Source: Lepidodermella squamata (taxonomy: Eukaryota; Gastrotricha). Taken from it: a stretch of DNA of 64,000 nucleotides. Below are positions 46,001 to 57,557 of the stretch, piece after piece. Both the position numbers and the translations under genes were made by a program. Position 1 is the first letter of the stretch. Each line of letters opens with the position of its first letter. The stretch is from assembly GCA_047495785.1 (NCBI GenBank), contig JBLDXI010000003.1, positions 3,720,001-3,784,000 of the forward strand, given 5' to 3'. Under the pieces are notes generated by a model. That model saw only the letters and a list, made by a program, of their open reading frames with translations. It did no database searches and was not told the origin of the DNA.

Positions 46001-47896
46001 AACAACCTCGGCATGGTTCATCATAGCGGCCTTGTGCAGGGGCGTCTGCTCGAGAATGTCTCGGCTATGGATGCAGGTCTCGCGCCGCTCTGGCTGCGCC
46101 TCAAACATCAATTTTATCATCTCAAGACCACCCTGAGCCGCGGCGTAGTGAATCGCCGTCTGTCGATCATTCGGCTGTTGCGCGTGGATTTCTGCCCCAG
46201 CTTGAAGACACACTTTCACCGCTTTGACGTCTCCAGAGTTGACAGCTGCATGAAGTGGCATGTTTTCCTCGTTGTCAGTCATGTGAATCAAAGCATTGCG
46301 CGTCAGACCGCGTCGCTCGGCGAAGTCGAGCAGAACATCAATTACGTTGGCAGATCCGTTCCGTGTCGCCGAGTGAATTGGCAACAAACCCACCTCGTCA
46401 CGCCTCAGTAGATCGGCGCCTTCTTCGAGCTGAACATGAAAAATATAAGTCACAAATCCCTAAAATACCCCTAAGTTTCTTACCAAGAATCGTGCTATTT
46501 CGGGAAAATCTTTCGCTGACGCAATGTGGAGAGCTGTTGCCCCCAGATCACCCGGCAGATTAATATTCCATGAGTGTCGGCAAACCATCAGCTGTAATGG
46601 AACATTTAAAGAATTAGAATACTTCAGAACGTTGTACCACTATAATGAAGCATGACAAATTGCGCAAAAAGAGCAAAAAAAGAATATAATATCATGGGCA
46701 AGAGGATAAATAAGAAGCCCACCTTAAAATCTCCACATTAAAAACTTTTCAACTTTCAAACCTGTTAAGATTGAAAATCAGAAGAATGGTCTGTGTAGAT
46801 ATAAATGCTCTGCTCACCCGTTAGATACAGTTCAGGGTTAAGAGGCCAATAGAGGGAGTTTACTATTGTCCCGCATGAATAAGCCTTCCTTGCATAGATC
46901 TAACATGATAATGCAAGGTCAATGCATGGGAATGTATGGGAATGTATGATGGACCTGTGGTCAATGCACAGAGATGCATGGAGATGCATGGGCTTTTCGA
47001 TCATGCATTCCCAATGTTCAGCAAGACAATGTTCAAGTTTTATGCCTAGGATACACTCGGTAATCTGATTGGGTTTTCAAAAATTCGTTACAAGATTCTT
47101 CCTCATTTGGTGAATAAGGAGACAAAGGAAGACAGTTTAAGACTTCAGGCTTTTAGTGAAAGCTGGCTTCAAAAGTGTTAGCCCAGTCCTCAGCCCAGAC
47201 ACAAAGGAATATGTATAGATTAAAACTAACCTGAATCATCTCCAAGCGACCCATCTCAGCGGCGTAGTGGATTGGTGCGAAATTTTGCAAGTTCTTCAGG
47301 TTCAACTGAGCGTTATGATCCAGCAGCCACTCAACGGCCTGGAGTTGGCTCCTCTCGATTGCCCAGTGGAGTGGCGTGTTGCCCATTTTGTCTTGAACAT
47401 TCAACGGCACATTGCGAGCACACAGCCAGTCCAAAACGTTCACACTAGACCATGTGACAGCGTGATGAACAGCGTTCTGACCTCGGTAGTCGCATAATGT
47501 CAACCGGCTCGGATCATCCTGGACCAAACGAATAACCTCGTCGAGATTGCCTTGCGCCGCAAATTTCAGAATGTCATAGCGTGCCTCTTCAAAATCACAC
47601 TGAAATGTTTCGCGTTTCCTTTTCATCTGAGCTGAAACTCTTGGATGAACAGCGTGACGAGCATCACCTTTTGAAGTTGAATCATTTATCCAGGCACTGC
47701 TCCTTCGAGAAACTCGACGGTATAAGTCTTGGAAAATTCCTACTGGAGAGTTCTCCATTGTAACGTGAACTCTGCTATCCGAAAGGTTAATTTGTGTCAG
47801 TGAGGGACTGAACCGTTTTTCGTCAGCTTTCAGCCTATGAGTCATACTGTAATTGATGATTGATGAATGCTGACAGTAACCTAATTGCTGCGACAA
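43056..47896 (-). CDS. TRPA-like ankyrin channel 3, atypical pore
   Basis: Exons (minus): 47896-47231, 46591-46484, 46429-44945, 44893-44823, 44766-44589, 44536-44408, 44353-44205, 44152-44023, 43967-43859, 43802-43531, 43478-43056; 1239 residues. Most ankyrin repeats lie in one 1485-nt exon, unlike channels 1 and 2, which suggests intron loss here or gain there. Six membrane segments follow. The pore reads MMLGRANY: the acidic filter residue (Asp/Glu in the other three and in TRPA1) is Arg. After TM6 it has SVGRIDSVRKTARLKG where the others have (N/D)IESVQKNA(R/K)L. The tail keeps AKWHAL. Still a full-length, in-frame channel, so ion selectivity or conductance is probably altered; it might act as a modulatory subunit. 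Confidence 0.9.
46921..46992. repeat. Short tandem/minisatellite tract in a TRPA intron
   Basis: Imperfect units of ATGCATGGGA / ATGTATGGGA and GATGCATGGA in the first intron of TRPA gene 3. Confidence 0.5.
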
Positions 47897-48131
47897 TTAG
47901 ATAATTTGAAAAAGCGGGGGGTTTAGCCTTGTACATCAACCTGTTACAATAATTACTTAAACGAATTTGAAGGTATCAGGAACTTGCCAATTTAAATTTG
48001 AAGTTTGAAGCGAATGATACAACGAAATTTCTCGATTTTTATTAGAAAATGGTTTTAAAGGGTTCAACTACCTAAAAGCTATAAACATAAACACGGCGAT
48101 ATATATTGAATAAAAATGTAGACCAAGTTCA

Positions 48132-50842
48132 CTAAACTGGGTCTCTAACTGTAGATGCTGAACCTTTCCGGCGGCCATTTCGTATCAGATAAGCGACTTC
48201 AGCGTTCCGGTTATCAACAGCCACCTGAAGAGCGGTTCGTCCTTCGTTGTCCACTGCCGCGATATCGGCGCCGTAGTTCAGTAGTAGCCTAGCAATTGCA
48301 GTGTTGCCATTACGAGCGGCGATCATCAGCGGCGTCTCTTCTAGATAATTCCTTGAATTCGGCGTTGCTCCCTTTTCTAATAGCATCCGTGCGATTTCGA
48401 TGTAGCCACCCTGAACGGCCCACATCAAAGCATCTTTGCCATCTCCGTCCTTCATCGAAGTATCAGCTCGAAATCTCAGCAGCGCTTCTACTAGATTCGC
48501 GAACCCATTTTGAGTCGCGATTAATAACGCAGTAAGGCCGTAGTTATTTCGAACATTAGGATTCGCCCGAGCGTCAAGCAGGGTTTGAACCCCAGCCAGC
48601 GACCCTGATAAAGTGGCAAACATAATTGCTGTTGAACCAGCAAAATTCCTTAGCTCAACATCCGCTCCACATGTGATGAGATCTTTCATGTAAAGAGTTC
48701 TATTATTTTGCGCCGCCATCATAAGAGGCGCCCAATTTGACGGGGGGAATCGCGAGTTAGGATCGGCACCTGCTCGAAGCTCGGCGTAGAAAGTAATATC
48801 ATCGCCATTTCTAGCTGAATCAACCAATTCTCTTGATCGATATTTGTTGGGAGAGGTGCCGCATAGTCCTGGGGGTAATGTGGAGTAGCTTTGAGCTTGG
48901 AGCATTGCCTTTGGATTTCTGCCAGGTCCAAATTCTTCAGGCGACCTTCGAATCGCAACCAAAGAGTTTAGGGGAGTTCGAGTGCGTCGGCTACTTAAAG
49001 ACGTAGTGGCATTAGCTCGAGAAAGCGGTCGAGGAGTCGTTGTTGTAGTTGGCACTAAAATTAGACAGAAGCAGAGAATTACATGCAAAAAACCATATCA
49101 AAGGCCCTTTAATCAAGATAAATTTTGGCTATTCTAATGCTGTTACTCATTCAAGTTGAAGAGCCAATAAAGCTACTTCGCGCAATTAAACCTTAAAGCG
49201 GATTTGCGCAAATCAAAATTATTCATTCCACTGAACCAGCCACGCACAGCGAGGTCTAGAAAATCAGGAAAAATTGAAAAAATCGAAATTTCCAGATATC
49301 CTATGGTGGTAAAAATTTCTTAAATTTTACCCTTGATTTTCTGAAAATATGTGAAGGTTTGGGTAAATAATTTGGACACCAGGGCGTTAATTTTTGACAC
49401 CTCATTAGCATATGCACAGTTTTATTATGCATATGCGCAATAAGCTATTTTTTCATGAATCATTTCAGCGCATCAGAACTTTGTAATATTATTATTACTC
49501 GAATATTACACCTTTACCACCAAAACAAAATTCAGAAAATTATTTTTCGAGGGAATGTAGATTAGCGACGCGTGAATTTTTCAAAATTTCACGCAGGATT
49601 TCACGAGTTATTCTAATTTTTAACTTGGAGGTGAAGCCGTCGTAATACTCGATAGCCGCCTGGTTTTAGACTCATGAGCGCGGCTCGAAATTTAGTTAAA
49701 TAAATGTTGACTTCGCCCGCGCACGCTTTCCTTACAAGCTTTAAGCCTCGAATTCACAGTGACATGTTCAAGTGGGATTTATAGAAATGTGCACTTGTAA
49801 GACCCGTTGAATATAAGCCGTTGAAATCTAGCTCACCTTCTGGAACACATCGGCCAGGATCTGACCAGTAACCAGGTGGAGTGCAAGTTGATGATCTAGA
49901 CCCGCGAAGTTCGAAGCCCTTCCGGCAAATTACCACCAGGCTGGTACCGAATTGTGTGCAGGTAGACGGTAAAAAGTAGCCATTATCAATAGCGGGCGGC
50001 GACCCGCAGTTGAGCTGAAGATATTTAGCTGGAAGCAAAAAGATTAAATATCGAATATATTCCATTACAGGCACTAACTAGGGCTGCATTTCCCGTTCCA
50101 TTGCCACTGGAAGCTGGTCGCTGCTGTGCAGACAGCGAAATCAGCGCCTCGAACAGCGTAGCCCGGGCAACAAGTTACTGTCGCCGTATTCGGGCTCCAC
50201 GGGTTGATTTCAGCGAATCCATTTTGAATATCCAGGTCATACTCACAATTAACTTTAAATAATAATGCTTTTGAAGGCAAATTGAAAATAATTTCAAAAT
50301 AATTACACAAAGGCTGGCATATTCCGGGCTCACTCCATTGTCCAGTATCGTCACACAGGATGGTATCATTGCCGACTAAATTGAAGCCTTTATTGCAGAC
50401 CACGTTCCGCGATGGCTCGGTATCAGCCGACCCAGGCGGGCCAATATATGTGATATAGCCATTAGGAATTCTCGGCACTTGTCCACATTCCAGCCCTAAT
50501 TTTAATCCAGAATTAAAACAGGAAATAAGAATTTTTTGAATTTTTACTTCTAACGCATTTGCCGTAGCGAGACCATCCGGTTGAAATTGTACAGGTGATG
50601 AGAGAAGGCCCGACCAGGCGGTAATAATTGTTACATCTGACTTGCCAGGCCGTAAGCCATGGTTGACTAGTTAACAGCGCCGGGTAGCCGTTTTCGACCG
50701 GGGGCACTACTCGACAGCTATCGAACGACGTTAAAGCGGATGGCAACTTTTGCGTAGTTCGGCAAGAAACCAGCAGAAAGTAACTCGGAATCAGGCAGAA
50801 GGCTTTCCAACTAGCAAAACGCATTATTCTGCTCTGGATCAC
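48132..50842 (-). CDS. Secreted sushi (CCP) x4 plus ankyrin-repeat fusion protein
   Basis: Exons (minus): 50842-50548, 50495-50307, 50252-50079, 50028-49837, 49054-48132; 590 residues. Hydrophobic start (MRFASWKAFCLIPSYFLLVS, the second Met, is the likely signal peptide). Four CCP/sushi modules follow, each with paired Cys and a Gly-Tyr or NGY core: SCRVVPPVENGY, ECGQVPRIPNGY, NCEYDLDIQNGF, NCGSPPAIDNGY. Each ends at a phase-1 intron, as usual for shuffled extracellular modules. The last exon joins in phase through VPTTTTTPRP to about seven ankyrin repeats (GADPNSR, TALLIATQNGF, TPLMIAARNGN). No membrane segment is visible. Alternative: two genes, since the final exon could begin at MHVILCFCLIL (49088) with its own signal-like start and exon 4 can read on to a stop at 49754. 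Lies between TRPA genes 3 and 4. Confidence 0.68.
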
Positions 50843-52042
50843 ATTCCCATTTTTATTGCGAAATAAATCGGCGAATATTTTAAAGAATTCAAATGCTTCA
50901 TTATCTAAAATCTAACAAAATTAAATTGAATAACTTCGGAAAAAAAATTAGCTCATAAATTGAAGGTGAATTGTAGTAAAAACAAGGAGAGGGGTGATTA
51001 GTCTAGCATGATGTGAATTTTTGTTTCGAGTGTTGATCGCGCCGGATTGTTTTTTATAACACTTAGCAGGTGTGAAGACGTGTGATGATGATGATGTGAG
51101 GAGGAGAATTTTTTTACGCTCGCGGCTGCTGGCTTTTTTTTTGTTATATACCGGGCCTTGTTGGGCGGTGCGGGCAAATAAAGCCAGGTGTACAACATGC
51201 TATAATCACCGCCTTTTCATATCAAGATGGAAAAAAATATAATATCATCAAGTTATTTCGATTCGTGTACTTTAAATATACAAATGACAAAAAGTGTTAA
51301 GGTGGATCTTATGAAGTGCCTGGACGAGTGGATAAGCTGAAAGCGCACGCCGTTTAAACGATTTGACATCAATTTATCACCTGCTAATAATGAAAGGTCA
51401 TTCACATGAAATTAATGTGATATGACCTGGATTGTGGGCTATTGTTCTCAATCGATGCGTAATTGCGGGGCAATAAAATTTGCCTTGAAAAACAAAATCG
51501 CTCATGCGTAAAATAATCGTTTCAACAAAAAGTGTTTCAAAAATACTGCCATAACGCTTGGCTGGGCCTTGAAACGTAGTAAACAGCAAATGAAAAACAC
51601 TCCGTAATTTATTAAATAATACTTAAATATCAAAAGTTCATCATGAAATAAAAGTAGTAGGTATCTAACCTTCTTATAGGACCAATTTTGCTAAATTTAG
51701 TACCAAACGCACTGGGTAACGGGGCAAAATGTAGCAGCACATCTCCCCCCACAAAATACTCGCGTGAATTTTTTATTCGTTTTTATTTTTATAAACAAGC
51801 CAATTAACATTATATATCAGGCAAAATAATCAAAAATTCATATTAAAAACAGTAGACGAAAGGAATTTTTCCTCGTAAAACACGGGTATCAGAGAGAGAA
51901 AGTAAGCGATAAAATAAACAAACACCAAGCCGATTAGTCAATAAATTATACAGTACGCCGGGAACATTCTCGAGTAAATAATCTCGATATAAAAAAATGA
52001 GAGTAGAATTTCACACGCGTTTTTTTTGTGTCATATATTTTT
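50843..52042. other. Intergenic
   Basis: About 1.2 kb with no supported gene or repeat; includes the probable 3'UTR of TRPA gene 4 at its right side. Confidence 0.55.
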
Positions 52043-55000
52043 TCAAATTTTAATTTCAGATATAGACAATGCGTCTTTAGTGTTGTCGGTACTTCGCGCC
52101 GAACTCGGCCGACGGTCGATGCCCAGCCGTCGACTGTGGCTGTTACCGCGTGATGCTTTTTCGTCGCTGTTCGAAAACCAAAGTTGGCTGGCTTTCGGCT
52201 TTTTGATCGCCGCAAATCGGGCGGCTACAACGTGCCAGTGGGCCCGCGAGCCCGACGAGTGAAATTCGCTGGAATTAATACGCTTCCTTATGCCATTCTT
52301 ATGGCCATGCTCGCCGTACAAGCTGATATCGTCCATGTCACAGTTTTCATCCTCGATTTCGTCATCACCGAATTCGTCCGCATCGCCGAATTCAGTTTCG
52401 ATACGCTGCATCAGCAACTTGAGCATGTCCTGTTGCATGTCCAATTTCGACGTGACCGACGTCATTTGCCGCGATTGTACCGTCATTTCTTCGAGCAGAT
52501 ACGCAAAATCATTTTTGCTCTCAATATCGCCATCAAAATCGTGATCACTTGATTGGTCGAGGTTATAGAATTCACTGACAACGCCGCGAAATTTCTAGAA
52601 AAAAATATGATTCATTAATTAATTTATAAAATTTTAAATCTCGAAAAATCAATATCAATTTGGTGATTCATTGAAAAGCGAAATTTTTAATGAGCTGAAT
52701 TATTTATTACCTCGAGAAACTCGTACTGCGATCGGTTTGGAAAGCATTTATACTCGGTGAAGGCGTAACGGCGGCGGAAACACATCGGCAATCGGTAAAG
52801 TTTGCGCTCGAGCAGCGTGAAGTACTCGACCTGCATGGCGAGTCGCTTCAGGCGCGCGTTTTTCTGAACGCTTTCAATGTCGCCAACCGCAAGACCGACC
52901 AACAAGTTCATCAGCAGCGTCGGGATCAACATGATGAAAACGATGAAGAAGACGTAGGTCAAATCACCGTAAATTAGCTCACGCCGACCTGATGTGGGAA
53001 AAAAACAATAAAATAAATGTCACACATTTTGATTGAAAGTTTGTTTGACTCACCGTCAAGACTTGGCGTGATGATGTGAACGTAATTCGCTTCACCAACC
53101 ATCATTGATAGAGTTGTCATCATAGAAATCAGCGGGTTTTTGAACTCTTGCGTTGGACCACGCTGATTAAAATAAATGAATTTTCGTGATATATATTTTA
53201 AGGAGGAATTTTTCAAATTACTGTTGTGCGGAAAACCATGTTGAATGATAAACTGAAGGCGATGATGATGAAGCTGAAGACAACCAGTGCTCGCATTAAG
53301 GTTTTGAAAATTTCGATGAACATGATGACGTATAGGCCGAAGAACTCGAATCTGAAATTCAAAAAATTGATAATGCCGCAATTTTTTCGATAAAAAATTA
53401 TGCGAACCTTTGCATGTATAGTAGCAGGATTATCCACCCTAACAATAGGGAGATAGCGGCACATGTCAGTTGGTAATGGATATCCAGGCAATTGTTCTCC
53501 GAGAAAAATGGGAAAATTGCGAAAAATGTCGTGAAGTAAAGCGTCCACTCAAGATAATGCTGAAAAATTAAAGAAAAATTTGAAATTATCAACAATAAAT
53601 TAGGCGGGTGTCTCAGTCGTTAGGACACTAATTTTGAGTTCTCAATTTTTTTCAGAGTGTTTTGGGATTTTACCAAAAAAAACCGAAAATTCCCGACAGC
53701 TCAAGATTTTTCATCGCTCTGATTTCTTTGAATTTTTCAATCATTATTAATATTTTATATCAAAAATAATATTTTATACCGTAAATTCGAGAAAATAAGC
53801 CAGCTTTCTCTGAATGATTGAGCCGACATGAGCAAGCACATTGAATCCGCAAAATGCAACAACAACCAGCATTCGCATGAACATGTTGTTAGTTATCGTT
53901 TTCATACTCTGCAATAAAAAAAGACGAGCAATCGATTTTTTTTTAGTCCCCACGAATAACTGAAGCATACCAAATTGCTGCTCACTGACGGGTGACCATT
54001 TGCGTCTATGCGCGCTGTACTATTTAACGTTTCATTTTGAATTTGCATCATCGAAGTTGTTCCAGGTGTCGCAGACACGTGGTCGTAGTCTAACGGGGAG
54101 GCTTCGTAGTCGTAGCCTGAATGGCGGATAGGTCCCGGCGGATTGTTGATAACTATCGAGCTGTCAATTTCCAGAGCTACTGATGTCAGAAAGGCTAGGA
54201 AAACCATGTAAATCCCAACGCGTAGGTTATAGAAGACAGAACCGTACGTATTCCTGGAAAAAAATTCGCGTGAGTTATTGGGTACAAATTCCTAAATTAG
54301 ATTTCGAACCAACCATTTACGCTTGAGAAAAGCAACGCAAACAGGGTGAGCCAGGCAATCAACGCGATTGTATTTAACCATCATCTGGAAAAATCGACAA
54401 AAACTATAATATTACCCTAAATTATTGCGAAAAATACATACATTCATCGGCATTAAGGGCAAATTTTCCAGTTTATGCTCGCTTTTCCTGCTCTCGAAAT
54501 CGTCCGGAGTTCGAAGGTAGCGAAAATCGAATCGGATGTAAAAATTGCGGCTCTTTTTGTTCTCGTTTGAATAAGTCAGGCATTTATCCAGGAATAGAAG
54601 CGCAACTTTCGGCAAATTTTGAATCAGACCAATCAGGGGTGTTCCAAAGGTGCTTCGCAGCTGCATGGCCTCCTCGCAACGGCCGTGGTTGATGATAGCA
54701 GCCGCGGCATCGGCTTGAAATTTCGAGATGGCCAGGTCGAAAAAAGTCGCGCCATCGTCGTTGACATCGAACGTTGCTTCAGATGACATCAAGTAGTCGA
54801 CGACCAGGGCGTGGTTGTTCAAGGCAGCCAGGTGTAAGGCGGTGTTGCCCTGTTTGTTGCCGTTGTTCAAGAGATGAGGCGCGAGGCCGACTAGCAGGAC
54901 AACGGCTTCGTGGTGGCCGAACTCGGCGGCCAGGTGCAGAGGCGTGTTATGCATGAAATCTTTATTCATGAGTGCACCTTTGCGAACGAGAAGCGCAATG

Positions 55001-57082
55001 ACCTAAATAATATGAAAAAATAATTTAAAATTGTTTATGATTAAAATTAAAATAGGAAAATCTAAAATTGCAAATAAATTAAAAAAATAAGAAGGTTTAC
55101 AATTATTAAAATAAATTGAAATTTTTTTTAGAAATTGAAGAAATTTATTACTGCCTAAATTTATTTATTTTTCAATTTTTTCAAATTTCAAATTAAATTA
55201 GCAATTTTAAATTTAAATTTTTTATTATTAATTTTTTTCATCTTTTCATTATTTACTCATCTCAATAAAAAAAGTAATTCATACTTTTAACATACCTTAT
55301 AGTGGCCATATTGGCAAGCCGTGTGTAAGGGAGTTCGACCATCGCCATCAATTTCGTTGATCAAAAGTGACCCATTTTCGGAACTCAACAAATTTCGACA
55401 CGTCTGTAGCTTGCCGTATTTCGCCGCTAAATGCAGCGGGTTCTTCTTGTCGTTATCCTTCAACGTCACCGTCGCGCCGAGTTCGAGCAGGCCGCGCAGG
55501 GTGCCTAGTTGCCCAGCCTTAGACGCGTAGTGCATCGGCGTGCAGCCGAAATCGTCCCGTTCGTTGAGTAGCAACTTCAGATTTTTAATCGCCCCCAGGT
55601 CGATATCTCGCAACTTTGACCCGTTCAAGATCAAAATGTGCAGAAAATTACGGTTGTCCTTATCCTTCAAATTCGTATTAGCCCGGCGGTTAAGGAGGAA
55701 ATTGACCGAACGACTCGCGTTTTTCGACGCGGCTAGGAGAAGCGGTGTTCGCCGCTCGCCGTCCTGGGCATTTATCGAAGCGCCTTCATTGATCAGGTGC
55801 TCAACAACCTCGACGTGGTTCAACATAGCGGCCTTATGCAGGGGCGTCTGTTCGAGAATGTCCCGACAATGGATGCAGGTCTCGCGCCGCTCTGGCTGCG
55901 CCTCAAACATCAGCTTTATCATCTCAAGACCACCCTGAGCCGCGGCGTAGTGAATCGCCGTCTGCCGATCATTCGCCTGTTGCGCGTCGATTTCTGCCCC
56001 AGCTTGAAGGCAAACTTTCACCGCCTTAATGTCACCAGAATTAACAGCTGCGTGAAGTGGCATGTTTTGCTCCTTATCAGGCATATGGATTAAGGCGGAT
56101 CGAGTGATCCCCTTTTGCTCGGCGAATTCTAGAAGGATATCGATAACGTTAGCCGAGCCATTTCGGGTCGCGGAGTGGATCGGAGGGCATCCAACGTCGT
56201 CTCTTTTATTCAGATCTGACCCATTTTCCAACTAAATTGAGGTGGGAATAATAATTAAACTCAATTGCCCAAGTTTCGAACTTACCAAAAATCGAGCTAT
56301 AGCCGATGAATCCTTAGAGGCGGCAACATGTAGAGCCGTAGCACCCATATCACCGGGTATATCAACCGTCCAAGGATTTTTCTGGACGATCATCTGATGA
56401 AAAAATGATATAAAACTAGAAAATCCAGCTTAATACCCCGACTTACCTTGACCATTTCAAGGCGCAAAAGTTCGACAGCATAGTGGATTGGCGTGTGATT
56501 TTGGTTATTTTTCACGGCCAAATCAGCTTTATGGTCGAGAAGCCATTCAACCGACTTGATTTGATTCTTTTCAATCGCCCAGTGCAGCGGGGTGTTGCCC
56601 AACTTATCTCGCGCATTGATATCAACATTATGCGGGATTCCATACGTTTCAAGGTGGTCCAATATATGAATCCTTGACCATGTAACAGAATGATGAACCA
56701 CATTTTGGCCTCGATAGTCGCGGACTGTCAGGCGGTTTCGATCCTCTTGGATTAGCCGTGTTACTTTCTCCAGATTACCCTGAGCCGCTACTTTCAGGAT
56801 ATAGTAGGGTGACTCATCGAATAGGCAAACTAATTTTTCGGTCGATTTCTTAGACGGTATAACGCCTCGCCCAGTGTCGATCTCGATTTTAGGCGGCAGG
56901 TCTTTCTTGCCAGCTGTAAAGTCGTACTCGCTGATTTTCGCGACTTCAATCTCGCCATTCGGTGTATCAACACTGCTGCTTTCACTGCCAGTTGGGCTGG
57001 TTGCTCGATTGAAAAATCGAGTGTAAAGACTCGCTAGTATACTCTGACTAGAGCCTTTAGGTGAATTTTTCTTCATAACCAT
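52043..57082 (-). CDS. TRPA-like ankyrin cation channel 4
   Basis: Exons (minus): 57082-56447, 56393-56286, 56231-55296, 55002-54442, 54384-54314, 54253-53971, 53908-53780, 53559-53408, 53351-53222, 53162-53054, 52988-52711, 52594-52043; 1314 residues, the longest paralogue. Ankyrin repeats from about 95 to 700, nearly identical in blocks to channel 3 (ILEQTPLHKAA, VNFLLNRRANT, INAQDGERRTPLLLAASKNA). The TM1-TM2 loop is long and Asn/Ser-rich. Pore MMVGEANY; after TM6 VGDIESVQKNARLKRLAMQV, the closest to TRPA1. The acidic tail (FGDADEFGDDEIEDEN) is followed by RAHWHVV. Confidence 0.93.
53603..53645 (+). ncRNA. tRNA 5'-half-like fragment (weak)
   Basis: GGCGGGTGTCTCAGTCGTTA and the following bases resemble a tRNA acceptor strand plus D-arm/box A, but no box B or 3' half follows. 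Possibly a relic of a tRNA-derived SINE in the TRPA 4 intron. Confidence 0.2.
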
Positions 57083-57521
57083 TTAATCCTATAAATTCGA
57101 AAAAAATGAAGTAAAATAAATGTCATAGAGCAAGAATAGCTAGGAGTCCAAAGTCGCAGGAACGAATTAATTAAATCGGACAAAAAACAAAAATTAACCG
57201 AAATCCGTTTGGTTGGCTGGTAAATTGAAGCCTTTTAGCATGAATTATTTAGTCAACCGAAATGTTACAGAATTATTTATAGATTAATTGGTTGTTTTTT
57301 TCGCGACTGCCGAGCTAGGTGACGACGCGGTTTGCGGCGATATTTCATTTTGCGTAGTCAGGCGCAGAAAAATAATTTGCATTTGCGACTCGCGGGCCTA
57401 AAATCGAAAGCTCTTGGAATATTAAACGAGAAATCACGGAACGGCCTGCTTTCTAGCCCTACTAAATTTTAAGCGTTTTAGCCACGTGTACAATCGATTG
57501 TTGGTTAATCATGCTGCTGAA

Positions 57522-57557
<36 letters not shown>

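Noticed and set aside
45738-46563. Several plus-strand frames over TRPA gene 3
   Set aside because: They lie opposite conserved ankyrin repeats and show similar shadows at 55540-56093 over TRPA gene 4, explained by the shared antisense sequence.
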